From Achromobacter spanius (lineage in GTDB: Bacteria; Pseudomonadota; Gammaproteobacteria; Burkholderiales; Burkholderiaceae_B): a stretch of DNA of 64,000 nt. The position numbers and the translations under genes were made by a program. This document shows positions 56,647 to 64,000 of this stretch, one piece after another; position 1 is the first letter of the stretch; every line of letters starts with the position of its first letter. Location: NCBI RefSeq assembly GCF_003994415.1, contig NZ_CP034689.1, positions 5,022,001 to 5,086,000 on the forward strand. The letters are read 5' to 3'. The notes beneath the pieces were generated by a model. That model saw only the letters and a list, made by a program, of their open reading frames with translations, ran no database searches and was not told the DNA's origin.

Positions 56647-56699
56647 CGCGCAACCCATCTCCCGCATACTTCACACCACCCTCACATCCACCACACCCC

Positions 56700-59600
56700 T
56701 CACCCCTGCAAATCAATCCACGCCTTCGCCCTGGGAAAATACAACGCGGCCTTGGCTTTGCGGCCGTCCAGCGATGTGACCTGCGCGCAATACCGCAGCA
56801 ACTGATCGCCGTGCCTTTGACGCATCCTTGCCGCAAACACCGCCGAAGGTTCCCCCGGATGGGGGCGGCCGGTTTTGTAGTCGACGATCAGCCAGCCGTC
56901 TTCGGTGCTTAGCGCCAGGTCGATCACGGATACCCTGCCGGCGGCGTCGATCAGCGGCCATTCGCGGCGGGCGCCGGATTGGGATAGCAGCCACAGGCCG
57001 CGTTCGTCCGCCAACGTGGCTTGCAGCGTTTCCAGGACGGCCTCGGCGGCGGCGTCGGCCTGGCTGGCGGGGATGCCGGCGCGGGTCAACTGGCGGCGCA
57101 TGGCGGGAAGGCGGTCGGCCAGGGCGTTGGCAGGCCAGGCGTGGACGCCGTCTTGGCCGATGCGGGCAAGCCAGGCGTGCGCCAGCGTGCCGATGGCGGC
57201 GTCGTAGCCGGCTTCAAGTTGCCAGGCGGGATGTTCGCTGCCGTCACCCCAGGCGCCGCGTTCCGCTGCGCCAAAGCCGGGGCTGATGACGACATTGGAC
57301 AGCCGCGCCAATTGCGCAAGGCCGTCGCCGGCCACGCGGCGCAGCGGCTCGCCTTGCCATTCGGGGCCGTCCACCGCGTCGGACTCCGCCTCGTTCTCCT
57401 GCGCCGGAGGCACCGGCGCGGCCAGGCACGGCCATAGACGGCCCAGCAAACTGGCGGACGACGGAGTCTTGGCTTGGCCCGTGGCCTCGTCGACCGCGAC
57501 ATGGCCCACCAGATGCAGGCGCTTGCGCGCCCGGGTCGCCGCTACGTACAACAAACGATCAATTTCGTAGGACGCGCGACGGGCCTCGCGGGCACCTAGA
57601 TAGCGTGAGATCGGGTCAGCCTCGACCTCGGCACGCGGCTTGACCGGGCCGAACAGCACCCGGCCGCCGCTTTGTTCAAACCGCACCAGCGGCGCCTGAT
57701 CGCCTCGGGGCGCGCGGTGCAAGCCATACAGGATGACCGTTTCAAACTGCAGGCCCTTGGACTTGTGCATGGTCATGATTTCAACCGCGCCGTCATCCTC
57801 GTCCGCCGCATCGGGCGCGGCGAACAGGCGCGAGATGCCGGCGTCCAGCGCTGCCGGATCAATGCCGCCGTGCGGCGCCAGCCGCTCCAGCAACTGGAAC
57901 AGGCTTTCGGCGTCGTTGGACACCGACAGGCCAGCGTACAGCGCCGGGCCGCCCAGACGCCGCCATAAGGACTCGACCCAGGCCGCGAAGGGCATTGCGC
58001 CGGAGGCATTGCGCTTGTCCAGCAAAATGGCGGCCACCTGGCGCAGGCGTTCGAACTCATCGGCGCTCAACACCGCTTGCGCAGCGGGAGATTCCAGCGC
58101 TTCGCTTGCTTCGCACGCCGCTGGCGCCGCGTCGAACAAGGAACCCTGCGGCTCGGCACTGTTCGCCGGGGGCACAACCACCGGCGCCGTTGGCGGCGTC
58201 ATGCGCAGCGCGCGTTCCAGCAGCACGGGAACGGGCGTGATGTGGTCGTCGCCAAAAAGACGCTGCAGCGACGTCAGCGTCAAGCCGCAGTACGGCGCGC
58301 GCAAGACCGACAGCCACGCCAGCCGGTCGGCCGGATGCGACAGCGCGCGCACCAATTGCACCAGATCGGCCACCACCGGACGCAAGGCCAGCGGCACCAG
58401 GTCCACGGCGCGGCAGCGGATGCCTTCCTGCGCAAGTCGCCGCGTCAGGTTGCCCAAATGGCTGCGCGCGCGCACCAGCACCGCCACCGGATGCTTGGCT
58501 CCCTTGTGGTCGACCAAGGCCTGGCGCACCAGGCCCAGCGCGATTTCCTCGGCCTGCTCTTCCGCCGGTGTTCCACCTGCGCGCGACCAGGCGGGATGAA
58601 AGCGCACCGCCGCTTCAGGCAGCGCCTCGTGGAATGCCGTGGACGGGCTGTAGGCGATGGCGCCCGCGGCGGCGTCGCTGCGCTTGGGCAGCAGGCCCGC
58701 GAACGATTGGTTCACCCATTCCACGATGCCCGCCTGCGAGCGGAAATTGTCGGTCAGGTTCAGGAAGTCGGGCGTCAATTCGCCCACGCCGATGTCGGCC
58801 ACTTCCAGGAACAGGCCCACCTCCGCCTTGCGGAAGCGGTAGATGGATTGCATCGGATCGCCCACCAGGAACAGGCTGCGGCCATCGCCCGCCTGCCAGC
58901 CCGACGTCAAGGTGCGCAACAGGTCAAGCTGCGTCTGGCTGGTGTCCTGGAATTCGTCGATCAGCAGGTGGCGGATCGACGCGTCCAGTTTCAGCAGCAG
59001 TTCACCCGGGTCGTCTGCGCTACCCAGCGCGGCGGCCGCGCGCTGCGCGATTTCAATGAAGTCCACCTCGCCCTGGTCAGCGAAGCGCAGGCGCAGTTGC
59101 GCCACGGCCAACGCCAGAGTCATCAACTGCGCGCCCAGCACTTCCCATTGCGCGTCCGTAAAATGCGGGTTGGGAATGTCGCGCACAGCATGCAGGCGGC
59201 GTACCCAGGCGGCCTTGTCGTCCGCGGCTTCCAGCCACGCGACAAAGGGTTCCTTGTGCGCGCACTTGGCCGGAAAGCCCAGGTTTTTGTTGACGGTCTT
59301 GCGCAGGCTGCCGGTGCCCGTCAGCAGCAGATGGGCCACGGCGCGCCACTGGTCCAGCATGTCCGCATCAGGCGGCAGCTCTTCCGTCCAGTCCAACAGC
59401 GCCAGCAGCTTGTTGTCGTCTTCGCCGTCTTGCAAATGAGCCGCGGCCAACCGGGCCGGGCCGCACAGCGCGTCGGCCCAGCCATAAGGCATGGCTTCGC
59501 AAAGCGCGTCCAGGTCTTCGCCGATGGCTTCGGCCAGCATGGCTTGCATGCCGGCGCGATCGGAACCGTGGCGCAGCAGCGGCAGCCATTGGTCGCGCTG

Positions 59601-60179
59601 GCCCAGCATGTCGGCGATGGCGTCCTTGGCAGCCTGCACATCTACATCCAGATGCTGCAACAGGATGCGCACGGCGTCGTAATCGTCAGCCAGGTCCAGC
59701 GTGGCGCGAGCCGCCGCTTCGTAATGGGCGCGCGCGTCGTCGGTGATGTCGGGCATGCCGCCCAGTTCAGACAGCCACGGCATGCTGCGCACCAGCCCCG
59801 CGCAGAACGAGTCGATGGTGCGGATGGCCAGGCGCGCCGGGTGGTCCAGCAGATGCCAGCCTTGCTCGGCGTTGCGAGCCAGCGCGGCGCGCGCCAGTTC
59901 CCAACTGCGGCGTTCATGCATGGCCTCGGGCGGCCCATCCAGCCCGCGCCGCAGCTTGCTCAACACGCGCGCATGCATTTCGGACGCAGCCTTGCGGGTG
60001 AACGTGATGGCGACGATTTCCTCGGGCCGGTTCACGGTGGCCAGCAGGGCCAGGATGCGGTCGGTCAGCAGCTCGGTCTTGCCGGAGCCGGCCGGGGCTT
60101 GCACCAGAAATGAGCGGGTGGGGTCCAGCGCGTCGGTGCGCGCGGCGTGGTCCTGCGGCAGGCGTTCTGTGTCGGCCAT
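56700..60179 (-). CDS. UvrD-type helicase/nuclease (AddA-like)
   Basis: A 1159-residue SF1 helicase with C-terminal nuclease. Walker A is A-P-A-G-S-G-K-T-E near residue 29; motif Ia A-I-T-F-T-R-K-A-A; the D-E-F-Q-D-T-S-Q Walker B; late motif M-T-M-H-K-S-K-G-L-Q-F. The C-terminus contains I-D-L-A-L-S and I-V-D-Y-K-T-G-R, a PD-(D/E)XK nuclease. With the adjacent AddB-like protein it should process double-strand breaks for recombination, as an alternative to RecBCD. Starts three bases after the partner's stop. Confidence 0.93.
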   Translation of the reverse strand: MADTERLPQDHAARTDALDPTRSFLVQAPAGSGKTELLTDRILALLATVNRPEEIVAITFTRKAASEMHARVLSKLRRGLDGPPEAMHERRSWELARAALARNAEQGWHLLDHPARLAIRTIDSFCAGLVRSMPWLSELGGMPDITDDARAHYEAAARATLDLADDYDAVRILLQHLDVDVQAAKDAIADMLGQRDQWLPLLRHGSDRAGMQAMLAEAIGEDLDALCEAMPYGWADALCGPARLAAAHLQDGEDDNKLLALLDWTEELPPDADMLDQWRAVAHLLLTGTGSLRKTVNKNLGFPAKCAHKEPFVAWLEAADDKAAWVRRLHAVRDIPNPHFTDAQWEVLGAQLMTLALAVAQLRLRFADQGEVDFIEIAQRAAAALGSADDPGELLLKLDASIRHLLIDEFQDTSQTQLDLLRTLTSGWQAGDGRSLFLVGDPMQSIYRFRKAEVGLFLEVADIGVGELTPDFLNLTDNFRSQAGIVEWVNQSFAGLLPKRSDAAAGAIAYSPSTAFHEALPEAAVRFHPAWSRAGGTPAEEQAEEIALGLVRQALVDHKGAKHPVAVLVRARSHLGNLTRRLAQEGIRCRAVDLVPLALRPVVADLVQLVRALSHPADRLAWLSVLRAPYCGLTLTSLQRLFGDDHITPVPVLLERALRMTPPTAPVVVPPANSAEPQGSLFDAAPAACEASEALESPAAQAVLSADEFERLRQVAAILLDKRNASGAMPFAAWVESLWRRLGGPALYAGLSVSNDAESLFQLLERLAPHGGIDPAALDAGISRLFAAPDAADEDDGAVEIMTMHKSKGLQFETVILYGLHRAPRGDQAPLVRFEQSGGRVLFGPVKPRAEVEADPISRYLGAREARRASYEIDRLLYVAATRARKRLHLVGHVAVDEATGQAKTPSSASLLGRLWPCLAAPVPPAQENEAESDAVDGPEWQGEPLRRVAGDGLAQLARLSNVVISPGFGAAERGAWGDGSEHPAWQLEAGYDAAIGTLAHAWLARIGQDGVHAWPANALADRLPAMRRQLTRAGIPASQADAAAEAVLETLQATLADERGLWLLSQSGARREWPLIDAAGRVSVIDLALSTEDGWLIVDYKTGRPHPGEPSAVFAARMRQRHGDQLLRYCAQVTSLDGRKAKAALYFPRAKAWIDLQG

Positions 60180-60182
60180 GGC

Positions 60183-62867
60183 TCAGGCGTCCTCGTCGTC
60201 AAGATGCAGACGCAAGAACGGCAATGCATCGCAGTATTTCAGGTCGTCACGGCGGTAGGCCACATTGCTGGCCACGCCCGCCACGTATTCATCGGCCAGC
60301 GCTTCGATCGCCACGCGCCAGCGCTGCCGGATTTCCGGCCAGGTCAGGCCGTCGAAAAACTTGCTGTCGCCGGCCAAGGTGACGCCGGGCACGCCCAGGT
60401 CTTCGTCGGCCAGGCCTTGCGCGGCCACCTGGCGCGCATGGATCTGCGCCAGCACCAGGCCCGCTACCTCGCCGCCCGCGGCATCCGCCAGCACCGACGC
60501 ATAGAACGGCAACTGCACGTTCACGGGACGGCTGCGCGACCAATCGGGTTCGGGCTTGGCGGCGGCCACGCCGGTCTTGTAGTCGACGATGACGTTGCGG
60601 CCATCGGCCAGGCTGTCGATGCGGTCCAGGCGCAGCTTCAGGGTCAACGCGCCCCGCTGCCACTGATGGCTCTTTTCGACCTGGGCAACAGCGAACGGCA
60701 AACGCTGCGCCTCCATGTGCAGCCACGACGCCAGCACCGTCTGCGCGCGCTGGCATTCCAGCGCTTTCAATGCGGGCGCATAGTCCTTGAGTTCTTCCTC
60801 GGCGGCCTGGGCCACGGCTTGTTCCACCAAGGCGGCCAGCCGCTGGGTGGCGATGACGTCGTGCAGCGTGTCCTGGTCGGGCATCATGCCCCACACCAAT
60901 TCCAGCGCCTTGTGCAGGAACTGGCCGCGCACGTTCACCGTGGCGCTATCGGCATAAGGCGCCAACTCGCGCCCACCCAGGCGGTGCCGCACGAAGGCCC
61001 AAAGCGGATTGCGCGCCTGCGTGTCCAGCACGTCCAGCCCGCCACCGCCCCGGTTGCCCGCGGCCAAGGGCGGACCCTGCCTGTCGTCCAATGATTCCTG
61101 CGGCAGCGCCGCGGTGGCTTCAGCCTGCGGCGGCGTCCAATCGGTCAAGGCGGCGCCGGCAATCAACGGCGATGGCCGCAGCTCGCGTTCGCCATCCATA
61201 TGGGCATGGCTGACGATGATGTCGGGTGCACAGCGGCACAACGCGGCGTACATGCCTTCGGCCCATTCGCGTTCGCGTTCCGGCGTGGCGCGCGGGGCCT
61301 TGGCCTGGCGCAGCACGGCCAAGGGCAACAAGGGGTTGGGCTTGGGCGACGCGGGCAGCACGTCATCGGTCAGCCCCAGCATCCACACGCCGTCCCAGTA
61401 GCCGCCTTCGGCCTCCAGCAAGCCCAGCACGTCCAAGCGCGCGGTGGGATCGCGCTGCGGCTGGAACGAGGCCGATCGCGCCACGCTTTGCAGCAGGTTG
61501 ACCGCCGCCACGCCGCCCAGCCGGCCGGCAGCTGGCGCCAGCGCCGAAAAGCTGCCCAGCGCATCGCCCAATGCACCCATGACCTGATACGCCACGCTGT
61601 CCAGCGCGCCTTCACCCGGAAAGCCCAGCGCCGTCAACGCCGCCTTCATGCGCAGCATCCAGACGTCGCACGTGGCCTGGCGGCCGCCCTGGGTCCAGAT
61701 GTCCAAGGCCTGGTTCCAGGCCTGCGCCAAGGCGGGCATGTCGGCCAGCAGCTTCTTCCAATCGTTCGGGCTGACGCGCTGCACGGCCTGACGGCGCCAA
61801 CGCGCGTCGATGGCGGCCAGGCGCGCGCGGTCGCGCACGTCGCCCGCGCAATGCCCGGCCAGCAGCGCCGCGCCCAGCACGTCCACGCCGCAGCCCTTGC
61901 CGCCCGCGCATTCGGCCAACGCGCGCAGCCACGCCAGCGCGGCGCGCGCCATCGGCCAGTCATTCAGGGGCCGGCCCACAGCCACGTTGAAGGCATGAGC
62001 GGGCGCGCCGTCGCGGCCGGCCAAAGCCTGGCTCAGCACACGGCGCGCAAACGGGGATTCGGCTTCCAACTGCGGCGACACGATGGCAAACCGCCCCTGC
62101 GGATGCGCCCGCAGCTGGCTGGCGGCCCAAGCCGCCGCCGCGCGCCATTCCGCGCCCTGGTCGGCGGCTTCGAAGCGGCGGGCCACGGTTTCAACGCGCT
62201 GTTCATCGCGCCATTGCGCCACCTGGCAGCCCTGATCTTCAAAGGCGCGCAGCAGACGGCGAAAGCGTGGCGATACGTCGGTGAAGCCAGCCAGCACCAG
62301 TTGCCGGGGAATAGGCAAGCGCCCGTCTTCCAAGGCGCGCAGCACACGCGCGTAGCCCTGGTTGGCGTCCTCGGCATCGATACCCGCCAACACTTGCCGG
62401 TAGCGCACGCGCCACTTGGCAAAGCCGCGATATTCGTCGGTATCGGCGCCCGAGGGCACCTGCAAGTCCCATTCGTCCATCAACAGGTCGGCATCCATGG
62501 ACAGCTTGGCTGCCTGGCTGGCGTCCAGCAGCACGCGCTCGGCTTCTTCGGCGCGGATGGCTTCGGTCCAGACCAATTGCGTAGCGAAACTGTCCAGCCG
62601 GTAGGCGGGCACGTCTTCGTCGGCTTCAAACGCCAGTTCGTTGGCGGATTCGGCTAGCCAGGCGGACAAGGGCAGGATGCGCGGCAGCTCGCTGACCTGG
62701 CGTTCCTGGCGCAACAAGCCGGCCAGTTCCAGCGTCAGCCGGCGCGACAGGCGGTTGTTCACCGTCAGCACCAGCGTGTCGGCGGCGGGCATGGCGCCGA
62801 TGTCCGGCAGGGACAGCAAGGATGAGGAAAGCAAGGGAGGGGAAAGCGGCGCGTCCTGCATGGGCAT
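60183..62867 (-). CDS. PD-(D/E)XK nuclease-family DNA repair protein (AddB-like)
   Basis: An 894-residue protein of the family described as probable DNA repair protein in beta/gammaproteobacteria. The N-terminal part is a degenerate helicase fold lacking a good Walker A (L-V-L-T-V-N-N-R-L-S-R-R); the C-terminal nuclease has V-I-V-D-Y-K-T-G and Q-L-P-F-Y-A-S-V-L. It forms the second subunit with the downstream helicase. Four bases separate the genes. Confidence 0.9.
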   Translation of the reverse strand: MPMQDAPLSPPLLSSSLLSLPDIGAMPAADTLVLTVNNRLSRRLTLELAGLLRQERQVSELPRILPLSAWLAESANELAFEADEDVPAYRLDSFATQLVWTEAIRAEEAERVLLDASQAAKLSMDADLLMDEWDLQVPSGADTDEYRGFAKWRVRYRQVLAGIDAEDANQGYARVLRALEDGRLPIPRQLVLAGFTDVSPRFRRLLRAFEDQGCQVAQWRDEQRVETVARRFEAADQGAEWRAAAAWAASQLRAHPQGRFAIVSPQLEAESPFARRVLSQALAGRDGAPAHAFNVAVGRPLNDWPMARAALAWLRALAECAGGKGCGVDVLGAALLAGHCAGDVRDRARLAAIDARWRRQAVQRVSPNDWKKLLADMPALAQAWNQALDIWTQGGRQATCDVWMLRMKAALTALGFPGEGALDSVAYQVMGALGDALGSFSALAPAAGRLGGVAAVNLLQSVARSASFQPQRDPTARLDVLGLLEAEGGYWDGVWMLGLTDDVLPASPKPNPLLPLAVLRQAKAPRATPEREREWAEGMYAALCRCAPDIIVSHAHMDGERELRPSPLIAGAALTDWTPPQAEATAALPQESLDDRQGPPLAAGNRGGGGLDVLDTQARNPLWAFVRHRLGGRELAPYADSATVNVRGQFLHKALELVWGMMPDQDTLHDVIATQRLAALVEQAVAQAAEEELKDYAPALKALECQRAQTVLASWLHMEAQRLPFAVAQVEKSHQWQRGALTLKLRLDRIDSLADGRNVIVDYKTGVAAAKPEPDWSRSRPVNVQLPFYASVLADAAGGEVAGLVLAQIHARQVAAQGLADEDLGVPGVTLAGDSKFFDGLTWPEIRQRWRVAIEALADEYVAGVASNVAYRRDDLKYCDALPFLRLHLDDEDA

Positions 62868-62882
62868 CCGAAAAAGAAGCGG

Positions 62883-63041
62883 CTAAAAGCCGCACAGGGC
62901 GGCCAGGTTTTCCCAATGCAGCTGCATGTCGGGCGTGGTGTAGCCCCAGAACGCCAAGCCCAGCACCACCGCCAGCGCCAACACGCCCACGGCGCGCCAG
63001 CCTCGATGGCGGCGGACGGCAGGGTTGTTGGCGTGCGGCAT
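62883..63041 (-). CDS. small membrane protein, 52 residues
   Basis: ATG 63041, 52 residues, one transmembrane helix (V-G-V-L-A-L-A-V-V-L-G-L-A-F-W-G-Y) with basic N-terminus (R-R-H-R-G-W-R). A weak ribosome site (GGAA) precedes it. It lies between the MFS gene and the nuclease gene on the same strand, with 17 bases to the MFS stop. No family recognised; position and topology make it a credible small gene. Confidence 0.5.
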   Translation of the reverse strand: MPHANNPAVRRHRGWRAVGVLALAVVLGLAFWGYTTPDMQLHWENLAALCGF

Positions 63042-63058
63042 GGTCAGGGTTCCAGATA

Positions 63059-64000
63059 TCAGGTGGCCACGGGTCGGGGTTCGGCGACATTCACCGGTTG
63101 CTCGCGCACCGGCAGGCATAGCAGCGCGGCAATGACGGCAAGCGCCAAGCCCAGCCACCAGACCATATCGTAATTGCCGGTCTTGGCGTAAGCATACCCG
63201 CCCAGCCAGACACCAATGAAGCTGCCCAACTGGTGCCCCAGGAAGACAATGCCCGACAGCGTGGCGGCGTAGCGCAAGCCGTAGATTTGCCCGATCAGCC
63301 CTTGCGTGAGCGGCACGGTGCCCAGCCAGAACAAGCCCATCCACGCCGCGAACGCATACAGCACCCAGGCCGACAGCGGCATCGCCAACAGCAGCACGAT
63401 GCCGAAGGCGCGCATGAAATACACCAGGGCCAACAGGCGCTTCTTGCTGTATTTGCCGCCCAGCTTGCCGGCATAGAAAGAGCCCACCACATTGAACAGG
63501 CCAATCAGCGCCACCGCGGTCGCGCCCTGCCCGGCCGTCAAGCCGCCGTCGGTCACGTAGGCGGGCAAGTGCAGCGTGATGAAGGCGGTGTGAAAGCCAC
63601 AGACGAAGTAGCTCAGGAACAGGAAATGGAACGAGGGGTGGCGCACGGCCTGGCGCACGGCGGCGGCCAGCGACTGCTGCGGCCCGGGCTGCGCTTGCGG
63701 GCGGCCGCGCAGGAAGTACGCCAGCGGCGCTGCGCAAGCCACGAACAGCGACAACACCCACAAGGCGCCCGGCCAGTCCATGCCCGTGATCAGCGCCTGC
63801 CCGGTCGGCACCACCGCGAACTGGCCCAAGGAGCCGCCCGCGCTGGCGATACCCATGGCCGTGCTGCGGTAGGCAGGCGGCACCGCGCGCGCCACCACCG
63901 GCAAGATCACCGGAAACGTGGTGCCCGCCTGGCCCAGCCCAACCAGCACGCCCGCCGTCAGGTACAGCGTGGTTTCGTCGGTGGCGAAACGGGTGCCGAT
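63059..64000 (-). CDS. MFS transporter, C-terminal part
   Basis: The frame is open to the window edge (I-G-T-R-F-A-T-D upstream of the first in-window Val/Met codon), so the start is outside. About 314 codons encode roughly nine to ten membrane helices. F-Y-A-G-K-L-G-G-K-Y-S-K-K-R matches the cytoplasmic loop of MFS carriers (G-x-x-x-D/G-x-x-x-K/R). The substrate is unknown. Confidence 0.9.
   Translation of the reverse strand: MGTRFATDETTLYLTAGVLVGLGQAGTTFPVILPVVARAVPPAYRSTAMGIASAGGSLGQFAVVPTGQALITGMDWPGALWVLSLFVACAAPLAYFLRGRPQAQPGPQQSLAAAVRQAVRHPSFHFLFLSYFVCGFHTAFITLHLPAYVTDGGLTAGQGATAVALIGLFNVVGSFYAGKLGGKYSKKRLLALVYFMRAFGIVLLLAMPLSAWVLYAFAAWMGLFWLGTVPLTQGLIGQIYGLRYAATLSGIVFLGHQLGSFIGVWLGGYAYAKTGNYDMVWWLGLALAVIAALLCLPVREQPVNVAEPRPVAT

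Overview
The window looks like a chromosomal segment of a high-GC betaproteobacterium of the Alcaligenaceae, most likely Achromobacter or a close Bordetella relative. This is inferred from protein-level resemblance and gene order (greA-yhbY-rlmE-ftsH-folP-glmM, carAB, pstSCAB-ppk-ppx, recR-ybaB-dnaX-ffs); no database search was possible.

Layout. 1-4464: the end of a haem-binding cytochrome P460-like gene, a LysR regulator, and a divergent cluster of RibD-like reductase, Tat-exported alpha/beta hydrolase and NAD(P)-binding protein. 4662-8772: a Fur-box-preceded iron-uptake unit (ECF sigma factor, FecR-like anti-sigma factor, STN-domain TonB receptor), with fecR frameshifted at a C/G homopolymer. 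8830-12388: a gene-poor, less GC-rich stretch with a helicase fragment and one small membrane ORF, ending at a tRNA-Pro(UGG). 12588-20518: a phosphate block (pstSCAB, ppk, divergent ppx) with Pho-box-like sites before pstS and ppk. 20715-27914: olsB, glmM, folP, ftsH, rlmE, yhbY and greA, with a terminator-like hairpin in the greA leader. 28301-36971: a segment lying between greA and carAB (NCS2 permease, FlxA-like protein, COG1840-type ABC importer with LysR regulator, histidine phosphatase, SDR). 37076-42676: carB, carA and divergent tal.

43417-47226 is the most interesting locus: a tight four-gene operon of bacteriophytochrome histidine kinase, single-domain response regulator, a 214-residue protein with a histidine-kinase-like H-box but no visible ATPase motifs, and a heme oxygenase that would make the biliverdin chromophore. 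It reads as a self-contained red/far-red phosphorelay whose third component is not a named family that I recognise.

47256-51168: an SsuABC/TauABC-like importer joined to a family III CoA-transferase. 51245-54910: recR, ybaB, dnaX and the 4.5S RNA. 55258-56646: a recently inserted IS256-family element with an 8-bp target duplication, sitting inside a 66-bp palindromic repeat whose other copy lies between pstS and pstC. 56700-62867: an AddAB-like helicase/nuclease pair; the window ends inside an MFS transporter.

Two genes, dnaX (essential) and fecR, are each one base short in a C/G run. Because an intact dnaX is expected in any viable cell, single-base homopolymer errors in this sequence are a real possibility and should temper any reading of the fecR frameshift as biology.
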